From contig JAMONO010000093.1 in NCBI GenBank assembly GCA_027065715.1, positions 1-33,181 of the forward strand: a stretch of 33,181 nt of DNA, written 5' to 3'. Under the pieces are notes generated by a model. The model ran no database searches and had not been told where the DNA came from. It saw nothing but the letters and a program-made list of their open reading frames with translations. Positions 13,927-22,944 of this stretch are shown here, piece after piece (the first letter of the stretch is position 1; each line of letters opens with the position of its first letter). Source of the stretch: Flavobacteriales bacterium. Lineage in GTDB: Bacteria > Bacteroidota > Bacteroidia > Flavobacteriales > Flavobacteriaceae. A program made the translations under genes and the position numbers.

Positions 13927-15771
13927 ATGGAAGGTAAATATTATCAAATATTTGAAGACCGACGTCCGTATAAGCCGTCACAATTTAGTCTTTGGAAAGA
14001 TTCTCTTTTTCAAATAGCCGCCGTTGTATTTATTTTTGTCGGAGCCGATTATTTGTATTGGCGTTGGAATCATTCTATTAATTGGGATGCCAAATGGATT
14101 TCGCTCCCGTTGTTTTGGGCGGAGGTTATGGCTTTTATCGGTTCGGTTTTAACCATTATCAATTATTGGACACACAAAGATTTGCCTATTGAAAAACCGG
14201 TGCACTACCTGTCGGAAATTGAAACTTTGTCCGAAGGACAACCCGACAGACCCATAAAAATAGATTTATACATTGCCACATACAACGAACCCTTGGAAAT
14301 AGTCGAAGATACCGTGCGCGATGCTACACGGGTTACATATCCTTATGACGATGTTGTCATAAATATACATTTGTTGGACGACGGACACCGCGACGGCTCA
14401 AAAGCCGGAGTGGAAAATTTTAAAGCTTTAGCCGAAAAATACGGTGTAAACTACATAGTGCGAGACAATAATATAGGTTTTAAAGCCGGTAACATGAACA
14501 ATGCTTTTTATCAAACCGACGGAGATCTAATAGTTATACTCGATGCAGATACGCGCGTATTTCCCGATTTTTTAACTCATACAACCGGATATTTTCGCAA
14601 TCGTAATATGGGGTGGATACAAACCCCCCAGTGGTTTTATGATATTCCGCCCGGGGTGCCTTTAAACGAATATTTGCAAATAAAATACGGAATAGCCGGC
14701 AAAATCGTAGGAAAACTTATTCCTTTTTCGCACAAATATTTGGTTGGAAAAAATGTCTTCGGAACCGACCCCGAACTTTTTTACGATGTTATTTTGCGCC
14801 GTCGCAATGCTGCCAATGCCGCCTTTAGTTGTGGCGCCGGATCGGTGCAACGACGAAGTGCACTGGCTGCACTGGCTATAAGAGAACAACACGAAAATAT
14901 TGAAAAAATAATCAAAGAACGCAAGAAAAAAGAAAAGAATATTAACGAAGAAAAATTGCGACAAAAACTAAAAAATGAAGTCCCGCTACGACCTTTTGTG
15001 CATCATATTTCGGAAGACATCTTAACTTCCATTATGCTGCACTCCGATGCGCGTAAATGGCAATCATACCAACACCCCAATGTAGAGTGCAAAATGTTAT
15101 CGCCCCAATCTTTTGATATTTTTATCAAACAGTTTTCGCGTTATGCCGAAGGAACCATCGATATAACTTTTAGCAAAAACAATCCGGTTTGGCGCAAAAA
15201 CATGAGTTTGCGACAACGACTGGCTTATCTTGAAACCATTTGGTCCTATCTATCCCCTTTGTGGTTGTTGATATTCGTTTTGTATCCCATTATTTTCTTT
15301 TTTACACTGATACCGCCTTTAAAGGCTTTTAGTTTTGATTTTTTTATCCGTATAGTGCCTTTTTTGATGCTCAATGTTATTGTAACTACATTGGGCAATT
15401 GGGGCAAACCCACCAAACGCCCCGAACAATTTTATCAAGCCGGTTTTTGGTATAAATTACAAGCCATGTATAAAGTTTTATTTAAAGGAAATATTAAGTT
15501 TAACGTTACAAGCAAAAATATCAAATACAGCCAATCCAACTTAAAACATGTGTGGCCGCATCTTGCCATTTTTATATTGACATTTTTTGGTATTGTTTAC
15601 AATTTGTATTTAATGTATAAAGGCACACACCCGTCTTATTCGGCATTTTTTGCCAATATTTTTTGGAGTGTTTTTACCTTCTATCTGATTTCACCTTATG
15701 TAAGAGCCGCTTATTGGAACGAAAAACTTTTTCATAAAGCTATTGAACACTATCAAAAAAGAAAAAAATAA
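13927..15771 (+). CDS. Processive GT2 membrane glycosyltransferase, cellulose-synthase-like
   Basis: A 614-residue inner-membrane polysaccharide synthase that should polymerise a nucleotide sugar and push the chain across the membrane. Two N-terminal membrane helices (~28-46, 58-80) are followed by a cytoplasmic GT-A domain: IDLYIATYNE (~112-121), DDG (151-153), DAD (206-208), QTPQWF (232-237), FSCGAGS (300-306) and SED (362-364, in place of TED). Further helices lie at ~438-460, 470-490, 543-563 and 570-590. The acceptor-site motif QxxRW reads QFSRY (402-406). A highly charged insertion, probably a helical hairpin, occupies ~318-352, just before SED. There is no PilZ domain, so no built-in c-di-GMP control. 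The product sugar cannot be told from sequence; cellulose is only one option. It is followed after 50 bp by the DUF3131 gene. Confidence 0.9.
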   Translation: MEGKYYQIFEDRRPYKPSQFSLWKDSLFQIAAVVFIFVGADYLYWRWNHSINWDAKWISLPLFWAEVMAFIGSVLTIINYWTHKDLPIEKPVHYLSEIETLSEGQPDRPIKIDLYIATYNEPLEIVEDTVRDATRVTYPYDDVVINIHLLDDGHRDGSKAGVENFKALAEKYGVNYIVRDNNIGFKAGNMNNAFYQTDGDLIVILDADTRVFPDFLTHTTGYFRNRNMGWIQTPQWFYDIPPGVPLNEYLQIKYGIAGKIVGKLIPFSHKYLVGKNVFGTDPELFYDVILRRRNAANAAFSCGAGSVQRRSALAALAIREQHENIEKIIKERKKKEKNINEEKLRQKLKNEVPLRPFVHHISEDILTSIMLHSDARKWQSYQHPNVECKMLSPQSFDIFIKQFSRYAEGTIDITFSKNNPVWRKNMSLRQRLAYLETIWSYLSPLWLLIFVLYPIIFFFTLIPPLKAFSFDFFIRIVPFLMLNVIVTTLGNWGKPTKRPEQFYQAGFWYKLQAMYKVLFKGNIKFNVTSKNIKYSQSNLKHVWPHLAIFILTFFGIVYNLYLMYKGTHPSYSAFFANIFWSVFTFYLISPYVRAAYWNEKLFHKAIEHYQKRKK

Positions 15772-15821
15772 AAAAGTTCAAAACAAAATTTGATTAAAAA
15801 CATAAAAAAATATTGAACCCG

Positions 15822-17210
15822 ATGAAAATTGTTATAGATTTAGGAAAAATAGGCAGATTTTTAAAAAAATTAGTCAAACCCCTGGTTATGCTGACTGCTT
15901 TTTATTTGGGTGCCAACGCGGTTTTGTTTATTGAAAAAGCGCGTCCTTCCGATTTCGGATTTTATAAGGATATTTTTTCAAAAGAAATGGTAATAAAACC
16001 TTCTCCTTCTTATCCCATGCGCAAAATAGCGGACAGCCTTACACCGCAAGATTTGGAAGATGCCCGTATTGCATGGAAATATTTTGAAAATAATTATCAA
16101 GAAAAAACCGGATTATTTAACAGTGTTAATATGTATCCCGCTTCTACTTTTTGGGATATCAGCAGTTCGTTCCATGCCCTTATGAGCGCTTACGAAATAG
16201 GTTTGATTGATCAAGACGAATTTGAAAATAAAATGAATAAAGGACTTTCGTCCATAATTAAATTTAAACTCTATCAAAACGAACTACCCAATAAAGTTTA
16301 CAGCACTTTAACACTTTCTATGGTCGATTATTCAAATCATGTTACCCAAGAAGGAGTAGGCTGGTCGGCTATGGACATCGGACGATTTTTGGGTGCCGCC
16401 AATCGCATCGTTAAATTTTATCCGAAATTTACCCCCAAAATAGACAGTATTATTTCAAAATGGAATATCGATAGAGTGTTGGGAAACGATGCCACCTTGC
16501 ACGGTATCGGTTTTAGTTTTAAAGATAAACGTGCCAAAATAGTGCAAGAAGGCAAACTCGGATATGAAGAATACGCCTCAAAAGGATACCTCGTAAACGA
16601 CTATGATGCTACCGAATCGTTTCGATATACCGATTTTTTGAAATTCGTCGAAATATATGGCGTGCCCGTAGGCGCCGATACACGCGAAGTCAAATACCAC
16701 CCGGCATACAATTATGTTTTGTCAGAACCATACATACTGGACGGTATCGAATATGGTTTTGATATTAATTCGCGAGAACTGGCATATCGTTTGTATAAAG
16801 TGCAAAAAATACGTTACAAAAAAACCGGCATGCCGGTAGCCGTATCCGAAGATCATGTCGATAAAGAACCATATTTTGTTTACAATTCGGTGTACGCCAA
16901 TGGCAGAACGTGGATTTGTTATGCCGAAAACGGCGACGAAGCCAACGAGTTTAAACAACTATCAACCAAAGCGGCTTATGCTTGGGCAAGCATCTTTGAC
17001 GACGAATACAGCAAAGTTTTAAAAGAGGCTCTAAAAGGATTAAATGACCCTCAAAAAGGCTGGTATGCAGGCAGATATGACAAAAACGGAAAAATAAATA
17101 AAGCCTTAACCGCCAATACCAACGGTATCATACTCGAAAGCATAGCTTACAAAATAAGAGGACCTTTGCTCAAAATCAAACCCCAAAAAAAAGAACAAAA
17201 AAATAAATAA
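15822..17210 (+). CDS. Membrane-anchored DUF3131 protein, partner of the GT2 synthase
   Basis: A 462-residue protein with one N-terminal membrane helix (~17-39) and a large domain predicted to face the periplasm. DUF3131 hallmarks are STFWDISSSFHALMSAYEIG, NKVYSTLTL and GWSAMDIGRFLGAANRI, followed by DYDATESFRYTDF. The DUF3131 fold is expected to be an alpha/alpha toroid related to glycoside hydrolases, so the domain may trim, cleave or guide the nascent polysaccharide; no activity is proven here. I start it at the ATG at 15822; a TTG at 15813 is possible but adds only three residues. It lies 50 bp after the GT2 gene on the same strand, with no terminator between them, which supports one operon. 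The C-terminus is a lysine/glutamine-rich tail. Confidence 0.88.
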   Translation: MKIVIDLGKIGRFLKKLVKPLVMLTAFYLGANAVLFIEKARPSDFGFYKDIFSKEMVIKPSPSYPMRKIADSLTPQDLEDARIAWKYFENNYQEKTGLFNSVNMYPASTFWDISSSFHALMSAYEIGLIDQDEFENKMNKGLSSIIKFKLYQNELPNKVYSTLTLSMVDYSNHVTQEGVGWSAMDIGRFLGAANRIVKFYPKFTPKIDSIISKWNIDRVLGNDATLHGIGFSFKDKRAKIVQEGKLGYEEYASKGYLVNDYDATESFRYTDFLKFVEIYGVPVGADTREVKYHPAYNYVLSEPYILDGIEYGFDINSRELAYRLYKVQKIRYKKTGMPVAVSEDHVDKEPYFVYNSVYANGRTWICYAENGDEANEFKQLSTKAAYAWASIFDDEYSKVLKEALKGLNDPQKGWYAGRYDKNGKINKALTANTNGIILESIAYKIRGPLLKIKPQKKEQKNK

Positions 17211-17305
17211 ACGCAAAACTGTCTCAATAATTTTTTTATAAATGGTTAAAAATATATTATAATTGTAAGTAGTTGATTATCAGTTATAAATTTTCTTTCA
17301 ACGAC

Positions 17306-17347
17306 AAGCAATTCGGATTTTTGAAACAACTTGACAACAAATTGCTT
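17306..17347 (+). repeat. Inverted repeat in leader of the outer-membrane gene
   Basis: AAGCAATT (17306-17313) and AATTGCTT (17340-17347) form a perfect 8-bp inverted repeat with a 26-nt loop, 35 bp before the ATG at 17382. There is no T-run after it, so it is not a simple terminator. It may be an mRNA structure or chance in AT-rich DNA. The rest of the 171-bp gap shows nothing clear. Confidence 0.25.
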
Positions 17348-17381
17348 AATACAAATAATAAAATTAAAATTATATATCCCT

Positions 17382-18239
17382 ATGAAAAAATATTTATTCA
17401 TAACAATCCTATGGTTCACCCAATCGCTGTTTGCTCAAGGTTTTTATCACGACGGCACTTCCAAAACCATGCAAGATGTGTTAAAAGCCGATTGTTGTTT
17501 ATTGGGTCAATACAAAATAAACGGTTCTATTGGTATGTTTTTTAACAAAATAACCTATTTGGACCCGATGAAAAACGAAATAAATTACAACCGCTACGGA
17601 GCCAACTTCAATATAACGGCAAAATTTTACAAAGAAGTACAATTGCGATTGAGTTTTTATGCCGATTTAAACCAAGATCAAACCAAACCCAAATGGTTAT
17701 CCAATGTTTACTATGCATTTGGAAACTATAATTGGCGCGATATGACCTTTTCGTACGGATACGAAAACTACCAACCTAACCGGTTTGACGGCAGCTACGA
17801 TTTTTGGGAAAATATGAAACGCGGATTTTTCTTTGTCAGTTTTAATTATTATGCCATAAATGGCGGCAGCAAATTAAAAATTGACGAATCTTCTCAAATT
17901 TATCTGTCTCCATTTATAAGATACCAGCCCGAATATACCGATCGATATGGTGTCAAAGTATTAGGTAATCATAAATTGATATTGGGAGCCTCGTCGCGAT
18001 ATGTTATTGCCCGCAATTTTTACATTGAAGGAGCCGTATATTTCTATCCCAAATCCGAATCAAAAGTACCTTGGGATCCGGACTTTACTTATGGTTTCGG
18101 TTTATTTGATTGGAAAAGTTTCAAAGTAAATTTTTCATACGGAAACTGGATAGCCAACCGTTTTCCTTGGAACAAAAAAGAAATGAAAAACGATTTTTCA
18201 AACGGTGAATTTAAACTACAGTTTACATATATCTGGTAA
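17382..18239 (+). CDS. Outer-membrane beta-barrel protein linked to the GT2/DUF3131 locus
   Basis: A 285-residue protein with a signal peptide ending LFAQ (residues 1-19 from the ATG at 17382). After cleavage the ~265-residue chain alternates polar and hydrophobic residues with many aromatic residues, e.g. NITAKFYKEVQLRLSFYADL, FFFVSFNYYAI and LILGASSRYVI. It ends in a strand with C-terminal Trp (FKLQFTYIW), the pattern of outer-membrane barrels. I do not recognise the family. No TPR or BcsC-like region is present. Its position after the synthase and DUF3131 genes suggests a pore or organiser for the polymer at the outer membrane; that is inference from context. A longer frame upstream to 17331 only adds residues before the signal peptide. 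Confidence 0.82.
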   Translation: MKKYLFITILWFTQSLFAQGFYHDGTSKTMQDVLKADCCLLGQYKINGSIGMFFNKITYLDPMKNEINYNRYGANFNITAKFYKEVQLRLSFYADLNQDQTKPKWLSNVYYAFGNYNWRDMTFSYGYENYQPNRFDGSYDFWENMKRGFFFVSFNYYAINGGSKLKIDESSQIYLSPFIRYQPEYTDRYGVKVLGNHKLILGASSRYVIARNFYIEGAVYFYPKSESKVPWDPDFTYGFGLFDWKSFKVNFSYGNWIANRFPWNKKEMKNDFSNGEFKLQFTYIW

Positions 18240-18377
18240 AAAAACTTTACAGCACTAACTATTAAACAAAACCGGTTATTTTTAAAAAAAAATCGAAAAG
18301 TATATATTATATTAATGTATAATTGCAAAAATATGGCACGATTTTGGTCTTAAACAGAAAAAAATGACCAAAAAAAC

Positions 18378-18406
18378 TTGTATATTTACAAAGTTTTTTA
18401 TTTTTG
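18378..18406 (+). promoter_or_regulatory. Promoter of the acpP-fabF-rnc operon
   Basis: TTG (18378-18380), 18 nt, then TATTTTTG (18399-18406): both halves of the Flavobacterium-type consensus with correct spacing. The predicted transcription start is ~18413, giving a leader of about 20 nt before acpP. Confidence 0.65.
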
Positions 18407-18435
18407 CCGAACATTAATCATTAAAAATAAATATT

Positions 18436-18672
18436 ATGTCTGACATTGCATCAAGAGTAAAAGCAATTATCGTTGACAAATTAGGAGTTGACGAAAACGA
18501 TGTAACCCCCGAAGCTAACTTTACAACCGACCTAGGGGCTGATTCACTTGACACGGTTGAATTAATTATGGAGTTTGAAAAAGAATTTGATATTCAAATC
18601 CCTGATGATCAAGCTGAACAAATTCAAACAGTAGGTCAAGCCATCAAATACATTGAAGAAGCCTTAAATTAA
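18436..18672 (+). CDS. acpP: Acyl carrier protein
   Basis: A 78-residue acidic four-helix carrier that holds growing acyl chains on 4'-phosphopantetheine during type II fatty acid synthesis. The attachment motif is [17 protein letters not shown] with the modified Ser at residue 37. Length and the C-terminal [10 protein letters not shown] helix match bacterial AcpP. fabF begins 5 bp later, so the carrier and its condensing enzyme are co-expressed, as in most bacteria. Confidence 0.98.
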   Translation: MSDIASRVKAIIVDKLGVDENDVTPEANFTTDLGADSLDTVELIMEFEKEFDIQIPDDQAEQIQTVGQAIKYIEEALN

Positions 18673-18677
18673 GATTT

Positions 18678-19925
18678 ATGGAATTAAAACGAGTTGTAGT
18701 TACGGGTTTAGGAGCATTGACGCCCATAGGTAACAATGTGCAAGAATACTGGCAAGGTTTAATAAACGGTGTCAGTGGCGCTGCACCTATCACACGCATC
18801 GATGCTTCTAAATTCAAAACTCGTTTTGCATGTGAAGTAAAAAATTACAATCCGACCGACCACTTTGACCGCAAAGAAGTGCGCAAAATGGACTTGTATG
18901 CCCAATTTGCCATGGTAGCCTCAAAAGAAGCTATTACCGATGCGGCTTTTGACGACGAAAAACTCAACAGAGACCGTGTAGGTGTTATTTTTGGTTCGGG
19001 TATCGGCGGTTTACAAACTTATGAAGACGAAGTAAAAAACTTTGTTTTAGGAAACGGAACACCCCGTTTCAATCCCTTTTTTATTCCGAAAATGATTTCG
19101 GATATGGCAGCCGGGCTTATTTCCATCGAAAACAAATTTTACGGTCCCAATTATGCCACGGTATCGGCTTGTGCCACTTCATCTAATGCCATTATCGACG
19201 CATACAATATATTGCGATTAGGTATGGCTGACGTTATGGTTACGGGAGGAGCCGAAGCAGCCATAACCAATGCAGGTGTCGGCGGTTTTAATGCCCTTAG
19301 AGCTCTATCGACCCGCAATGACGACCCCAAAACCGCTTCACGCCCTTTTGACAAAGACCGAGACGGATTTGTTATAGGTGAAGGCGGAGGTGCTTTGATA
19401 TTGGAAACTTTGGAACACGCACAAGCTCGCGGTGCCAAAATATATGCCGAAATACTCGGAGCAGGTATGTCAGCCGATGCTTATCACATGACCGCTCCGC
19501 ACCCCGAAGGCAAAGGCGCTGCTCTTGTAATGAAAAACGCTTTGCAAGATGCCAATTTACAACCCCAAGCCATTGACTACGTCAATGTGCACGGAACATC
19601 TACCCCGCTGGGTGATATTTCCGAAATAAAAGCCATAAAAGAAGTCTTTGGCGACCACGCTTACAAACTCAACGTAAGCAGCACCAAATCAATGACCGGA
19701 CACTTACTCGGTGCCGCAGGTGCTATCGAAGCCATAGCATCAATTCTGGCACTTAGAGAAGGTATTGTGCCGCCAACTATCAATCACTTTACCGATGACC
19801 CCGAAATCGATAACAAAATTAACCTTACGTTTAATCAAGCCCAAAAACGCGAAATAAGTGCGGTTATCAGCAATACATTCGGATTTGGCGGTCATAACGC
19901 TTCCATTATTTTTGGTAAATTTTAA
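18678..19925 (+). CDS. fabF: Beta-ketoacyl-ACP synthase II
   Basis: Elongating condensing enzyme of fatty acid synthesis, which extends acyl-ACP with malonyl-ACP. The 415-residue thiolase-fold protein has the Cys-His-His triad: Cys165 in TVSACATSSNA, His305 in NVHGTSTPLGD and His342 in MTGHLLGAAGAIE, plus Lys337 in STKS. It starts MELKRVVVTGLGALTPIG as expected. It sits between acpP and rnc (12 bp) in a tight operon. Confidence 0.98.
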   Translation: MELKRVVVTGLGALTPIGNNVQEYWQGLINGVSGAAPITRIDASKFKTRFACEVKNYNPTDHFDRKEVRKMDLYAQFAMVASKEAITDAAFDDEKLNRDRVGVIFGSGIGGLQTYEDEVKNFVLGNGTPRFNPFFIPKMISDMAAGLISIENKFYGPNYATVSACATSSNAIIDAYNILRLGMADVMVTGGAEAAITNAGVGGFNALRALSTRNDDPKTASRPFDKDRDGFVIGEGGGALILETLEHAQARGAKIYAEILGAGMSADAYHMTAPHPEGKGAALVMKNALQDANLQPQAIDYVNVHGTSTPLGDISEIKAIKEVFGDHAYKLNVSSTKSMTGHLLGAAGAIEAIASILALREGIVPPTINHFTDDPEIDNKINLTFNQAQKREISAVISNTFGFGGHNASIIFGKF

Positions 19926-19937
19926 ATAATTGACTAT

Positions 19938-20675
19938 TTGAGTTTTCTCAGACAAATATTCCGGTTACAAAATAAACCTGAAAACAAAATATTACAAAAA
20001 AAACTCAGGTCAATATTGCCTTTTAAACCACAAAACATTGAACTTTACAAAGAAGCTTTAACCCACAAAGCCAAAAATGTAAAAGACGAACAAGGCAACA
20101 AAATAAGCTTTGAAAGACTTGAGTTTTTGGGTGATGCCATTATCGAAATTGTAGTTTCCGAATACCTGTATAAAGAACTGCCTTACGCCACCGAAGGCGA
20201 ACTGACCGTTATGCGCTCCAAAATAGTCAGCCGAAAGCACTTAAACGAACTGGGCAAAAGCTTTAATATTACCGATTTGCTCAATGTAAAACTTACTCCG
20301 AGACAACTCGGCAACAACATTTCGGGTAATTTGTACGAAGCCCTTGCCGGTGCCATTTTTTTGGACAAAGGATTTGACGGTGCCAAAAAATTTATCTTCA
20401 AAACCATGATTGACCCTCATATCGATCTGCAACGTCTAAATAAAAAAATAAGCAGTTACAAAAGCCACATGATTGAATGGGCACAAAAAAATCATCACGA
20501 ATTTGAATTCTTTGCTCAAAAAGATGTCAATAAAGGACGTAAAAACTATTTTAAAGTTAATTTTGTATTGAATAACAAAAAAATTAGTCACGGTCGTTCA
20601 TCAAGCAAGAAAAAAGCCGAAGAAATAGCTGCCCGCCGTGCCTATTATATCATACAACCCGACAAAAATGGCTAA
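19938..20675 (+). CDS. rnc: Ribonuclease III
   Basis: Double-strand-specific endoribonuclease for rRNA and mRNA processing; in type II CRISPR systems it also trims crRNA-tracrRNA duplexes. The 245-residue protein has the signature ERLEFLGDAIIEIVVSEYLY (59-78), a second metal-site helix NLYEALAGAIFLDKG (131-145) and a C-terminal double-stranded RNA-binding domain (~170-240, with SSSKKKAEEIAARRAY). The position equivalent to E. coli Asp114 appears to be Asn131; Glu134 matches Glu117. The start is TTG at 19938, as no in-frame ATG occurs before about residue 92. It overlaps the next gene by 8 bp. Confidence 0.94.
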   Translation: MSFLRQIFRLQNKPENKILQKKLRSILPFKPQNIELYKEALTHKAKNVKDEQGNKISFERLEFLGDAIIEIVVSEYLYKELPYATEGELTVMRSKIVSRKHLNELGKSFNITDLLNVKLTPRQLGNNISGNLYEALAGAIFLDKGFDGAKKFIFKTMIDPHIDLQRLNKKISSYKSHMIEWAQKNHHEFEFFAQKDVNKGRKNYFKVNFVLNNKKISHGRSSSKKKAEEIAARRAYYIIQPDKNG

Positions 20676-21153
20676 ACAATCAAAGAAAAAAACAAAAAAA
20701 CACGTTTTTAAAGTAGATGACCTTCCGCAAGATTATGATTTTTCTTTGATAGGTATTCAAACTCAAAAACAACTTTATCAATTGGTTTTTGACTTTAATC
20801 GGATTTTTTTAACCGGATTTTTTCTCAACAAAGACATTGAGGTTATTCGAAAAAGCAAAAAAATAGCTTTTGAAAACTATGTAACCGAAGAAAATAATAT
20901 TGGTCAAAAAATGTATTTGTTAAACAATGAAGTTTTGATACCCATAGCACACCCCAATACCTTGTTCGATACACACGAAGCCTATTATTTGTTTCCCGAA
21001 CTTCAAAGTTTGACCTATTTGTTAATGATGCCCAACCATTCGGGTTTAGATTTGGAAACCATTAAACAAAAATTTATAGTTTCTTACCCGATACATTGGA
21101 TAAAAGTTGATTTAAGAAAATGCGCCACGGCTTTTCCGGTTTTTCCCGGATAG
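20668..21153 (+). CDS. IPExxxVDY family protein
   Basis: A 161-residue protein of a Bacteroidota family usually found next to rnc. It starts at the ATG in ATGGCTAA, overlapping the rnc stop by 8 bp; an open frame from 20638 only reads rnc out of frame. After a Lys-rich start (MAKQSKKKTKKHVFKVDDL) comes QDYDFSLIGIQT, then a body with FYVTEE-like and LMMPNHSG stretches. The name-giving IPExxxVDY motif is not literally present; the corresponding region reads YPIHWIKVDLRKC. I infer the family from gene order and the N-terminal half. Function is unknown. No signal peptide is seen. Confidence 0.78.
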   Translation: MAKQSKKKTKKHVFKVDDLPQDYDFSLIGIQTQKQLYQLVFDFNRIFLTGFFLNKDIEVIRKSKKIAFENYVTEENNIGQKMYLLNNEVLIPIAHPNTLFDTHEAYYLFPELQSLTYLLMMPNHSGLDLETIKQKFIVSYPIHWIKVDLRKCATAFPVFPG

Positions 21154-21220
21154 GAATATCCAAACAACAAACAAATTAATTCGATATTCGGTTGCTTTTT
21201 TCTTCCGAAACATTTTCAAA

Positions 21221-22846
21221 TTATTTATTATTTTTCAATATCTTGGCATATTGCAAGGGATTGTTTAACACTTCCTTGGCTTTAAGCACTATTTGGTCAT
21301 GTTGCAACACATAAGTTGTATAACCTTTTAATCCGAAATAACGTTTGGCTAAATCGCGGTTTATTAAGTCCAAAATATAAGACTTGTTGTTGCGTAAGGT
21401 GTTTTCGTCGGCTTTTTTATAGGACTCCAACAAAGTTTTGTATTGTTGCAAAACCCATTCGGCTTGATGTTCTTTTATTGCTCTTTCATAGGCTTTTTCA
21501 AGACCGGCTTCCGCTGTGCTTTTCGGATTGATTTGATGTTGTTTCAAATATTGCAAAAACAAATCAAAATCTTTGTCTTGAAGCACCGCTTTTGTAGAAT
21601 CGGTTGGTTGCGGTCGATTGTAATAATACCAAGTGGCAAAATCAAACAAGTAATGTTTTTTTTGCAAATCGCGCAACAAGCTTTGTTTGGGCTCGATATC
21701 AATAACTATATCGGGTATAACGCCACCCAAATTATGAACGATACGACCATGTGTGGTTTTATAATCTTTTTCGGGCAAATGGGCACTCATCGGCAAAGGA
21801 TTTCCCTTTTTATCGCGGTGCCAATAGTCTATTTTTTGAATCAAACGCCCCGAAGGTATGTAATACTTTGAAATGGTTTGTTTCATATAAGTGCCGTATT
21901 TGAGCGGATAAGTGCGCTGTACCAAGCCTTTACCGTAAGTAGTATCTCCTATAATTACGGCACGGTCGTAATCTTGCAAAGCACCGGACAAAATTTCAGA
22001 CGCCGACGCCGAACGATTATTTACCAAAATTACCAAAGGTATTTCTTCGTCCAACGATTCGTTACGGGTTTTATATGTCCTATTGTATTTTTCAAAACGT
22101 CCTTTGGTGGTTACCACCACTTTGTCTTTGGGAATAAAAAAATTGACTATTTTAACCACTTCATTGAGCAATCCGCCCGGATTTCCACGCACATCGATTA
22201 TCAATTTTAAGGCACCTTGTTTTTTTAAATCCAAAATGGCTTTTTTGACTTGTGCAGCAGCTTTTTTATTAAACTTTACAAAACGAATGTATCCGATATC
22301 GCCGTCCAAACGGGTATCGGTTACCGCATCGAGAGCAATATCCGCACGGGTAATGGTTCGGGATAATTTCTTGCCGTTGCGTTCCAACTCCAAAGTAACT
22401 TGACTGCCGGCAGCTCCTTTGAGTAAATTGGAAGCAACGCGTCGTTTCATTTCACTAACTTTTTTACCTCCTATGGCTGTAATTTTATCGCCTGTTTTCA
22501 ATATACCCGCAGCCGGAGAACCGTCATAAATATCGGTTACTACAATAGCCGAATCTCTTACCAAAATATGAATACCCAATCCCCCAAAATGTCCTTCTTG
22601 ACGCATCTTTTGTTCCAAAATACCTTGCTCGTCATAAAAAGTGGTAAATCTGTCCAAACCGTTGAGCATTTTTTTGGTATTTTGCTGTATTAAATCGCCC
22701 AAATTTACCTCGTCAATATAATTGGTGCTGAGTTTTTTGAGCACATCGTTATATATTTCCATTTGTTTACTGATCTCAAAATACGGATTTTGAGCGCGGC
22801 TATGGTATATCGATAAAATAATCAAGGCTAAAACCAATTTTTTCAT
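21221..22846 (-). CDS. S41 family C-terminal processing peptidase (Ctp/Prc type)
   Basis: A 541-residue periplasmic serine protease. The signal peptide ends near residue 18 (YHSRAQ). A PDZ domain at ~88-165 (GGLGIHILVRDSAIVVTDI and SPAAGILKTGDKITAIGG) is followed by the S41 catalytic domain: FNKKAA.., LIIDVRGNPGGLLNEVV, SASASEILSGALQDYDRA and GDTTYGKGLVQ. Ser281 and Lys306 are the likely catalytic dyad, with the 25-residue spacing of E. coli Prc. A ~190-residue C-terminal helical extension follows. It probably trims C-termini of secreted or envelope proteins. It converges with the IPExxxVDY gene and is divergent from dprA. Confidence 0.93.
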   Translation of the reverse strand: MKKLVLALIILSIYHSRAQNPYFEISKQMEIYNDVLKKLSTNYIDEVNLGDLIQQNTKKMLNGLDRFTTFYDEQGILEQKMRQEGHFGGLGIHILVRDSAIVVTDIYDGSPAAGILKTGDKITAIGGKKVSEMKRRVASNLLKGAAGSQVTLELERNGKKLSRTITRADIALDAVTDTRLDGDIGYIRFVKFNKKAAAQVKKAILDLKKQGALKLIIDVRGNPGGLLNEVVKIVNFFIPKDKVVVTTKGRFEKYNRTYKTRNESLDEEIPLVILVNNRSASASEILSGALQDYDRAVIIGDTTYGKGLVQRTYPLKYGTYMKQTISKYYIPSGRLIQKIDYWHRDKKGNPLPMSAHLPEKDYKTTHGRIVHNLGGVIPDIVIDIEPKQSLLRDLQKKHYLFDFATWYYYNRPQPTDSTKAVLQDKDFDLFLQYLKQHQINPKSTAEAGLEKAYERAIKEHQAEWVLQQYKTLLESYKKADENTLRNNKSYILDLINRDLAKRYFGLKGYTTYVLQHDQIVLKAKEVLNNPLQYAKILKNNK

Positions 22847-22872
22847 AAACTGAATTTTTTATAAGATCGTAT

Positions 22873-22892
22873 CAAAAATACGACCAAAAATA
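22873..22892 (-). promoter_or_regulatory. Two overlapping-region -7 boxes for the S41 peptidase gene
   Basis: On the minus strand TATTTTTG occurs at 22892-22885 and again at 22880-22873; each matches TAnnTTTG. The nearer one lies 27 bp upstream of the ATG at 22846. Part of the region is also an inverted repeat, CGTAT-CAAAA-ATACG (22868-22882). No clear TTG box is present. Confidence 0.35.
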
Positions 22893-22944
22893 ATTATTTG
22901 ATTTTTATTATCTTTAAAATTTTAAAATTAATCATTTTTCCGCA

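Noticed and set aside
21443-22403. Several plus-strand open frames of 100-142 codons
   Set aside because: They lie opposite the S41 peptidase gene and are caused by its codon usage; no domain is recognisable.
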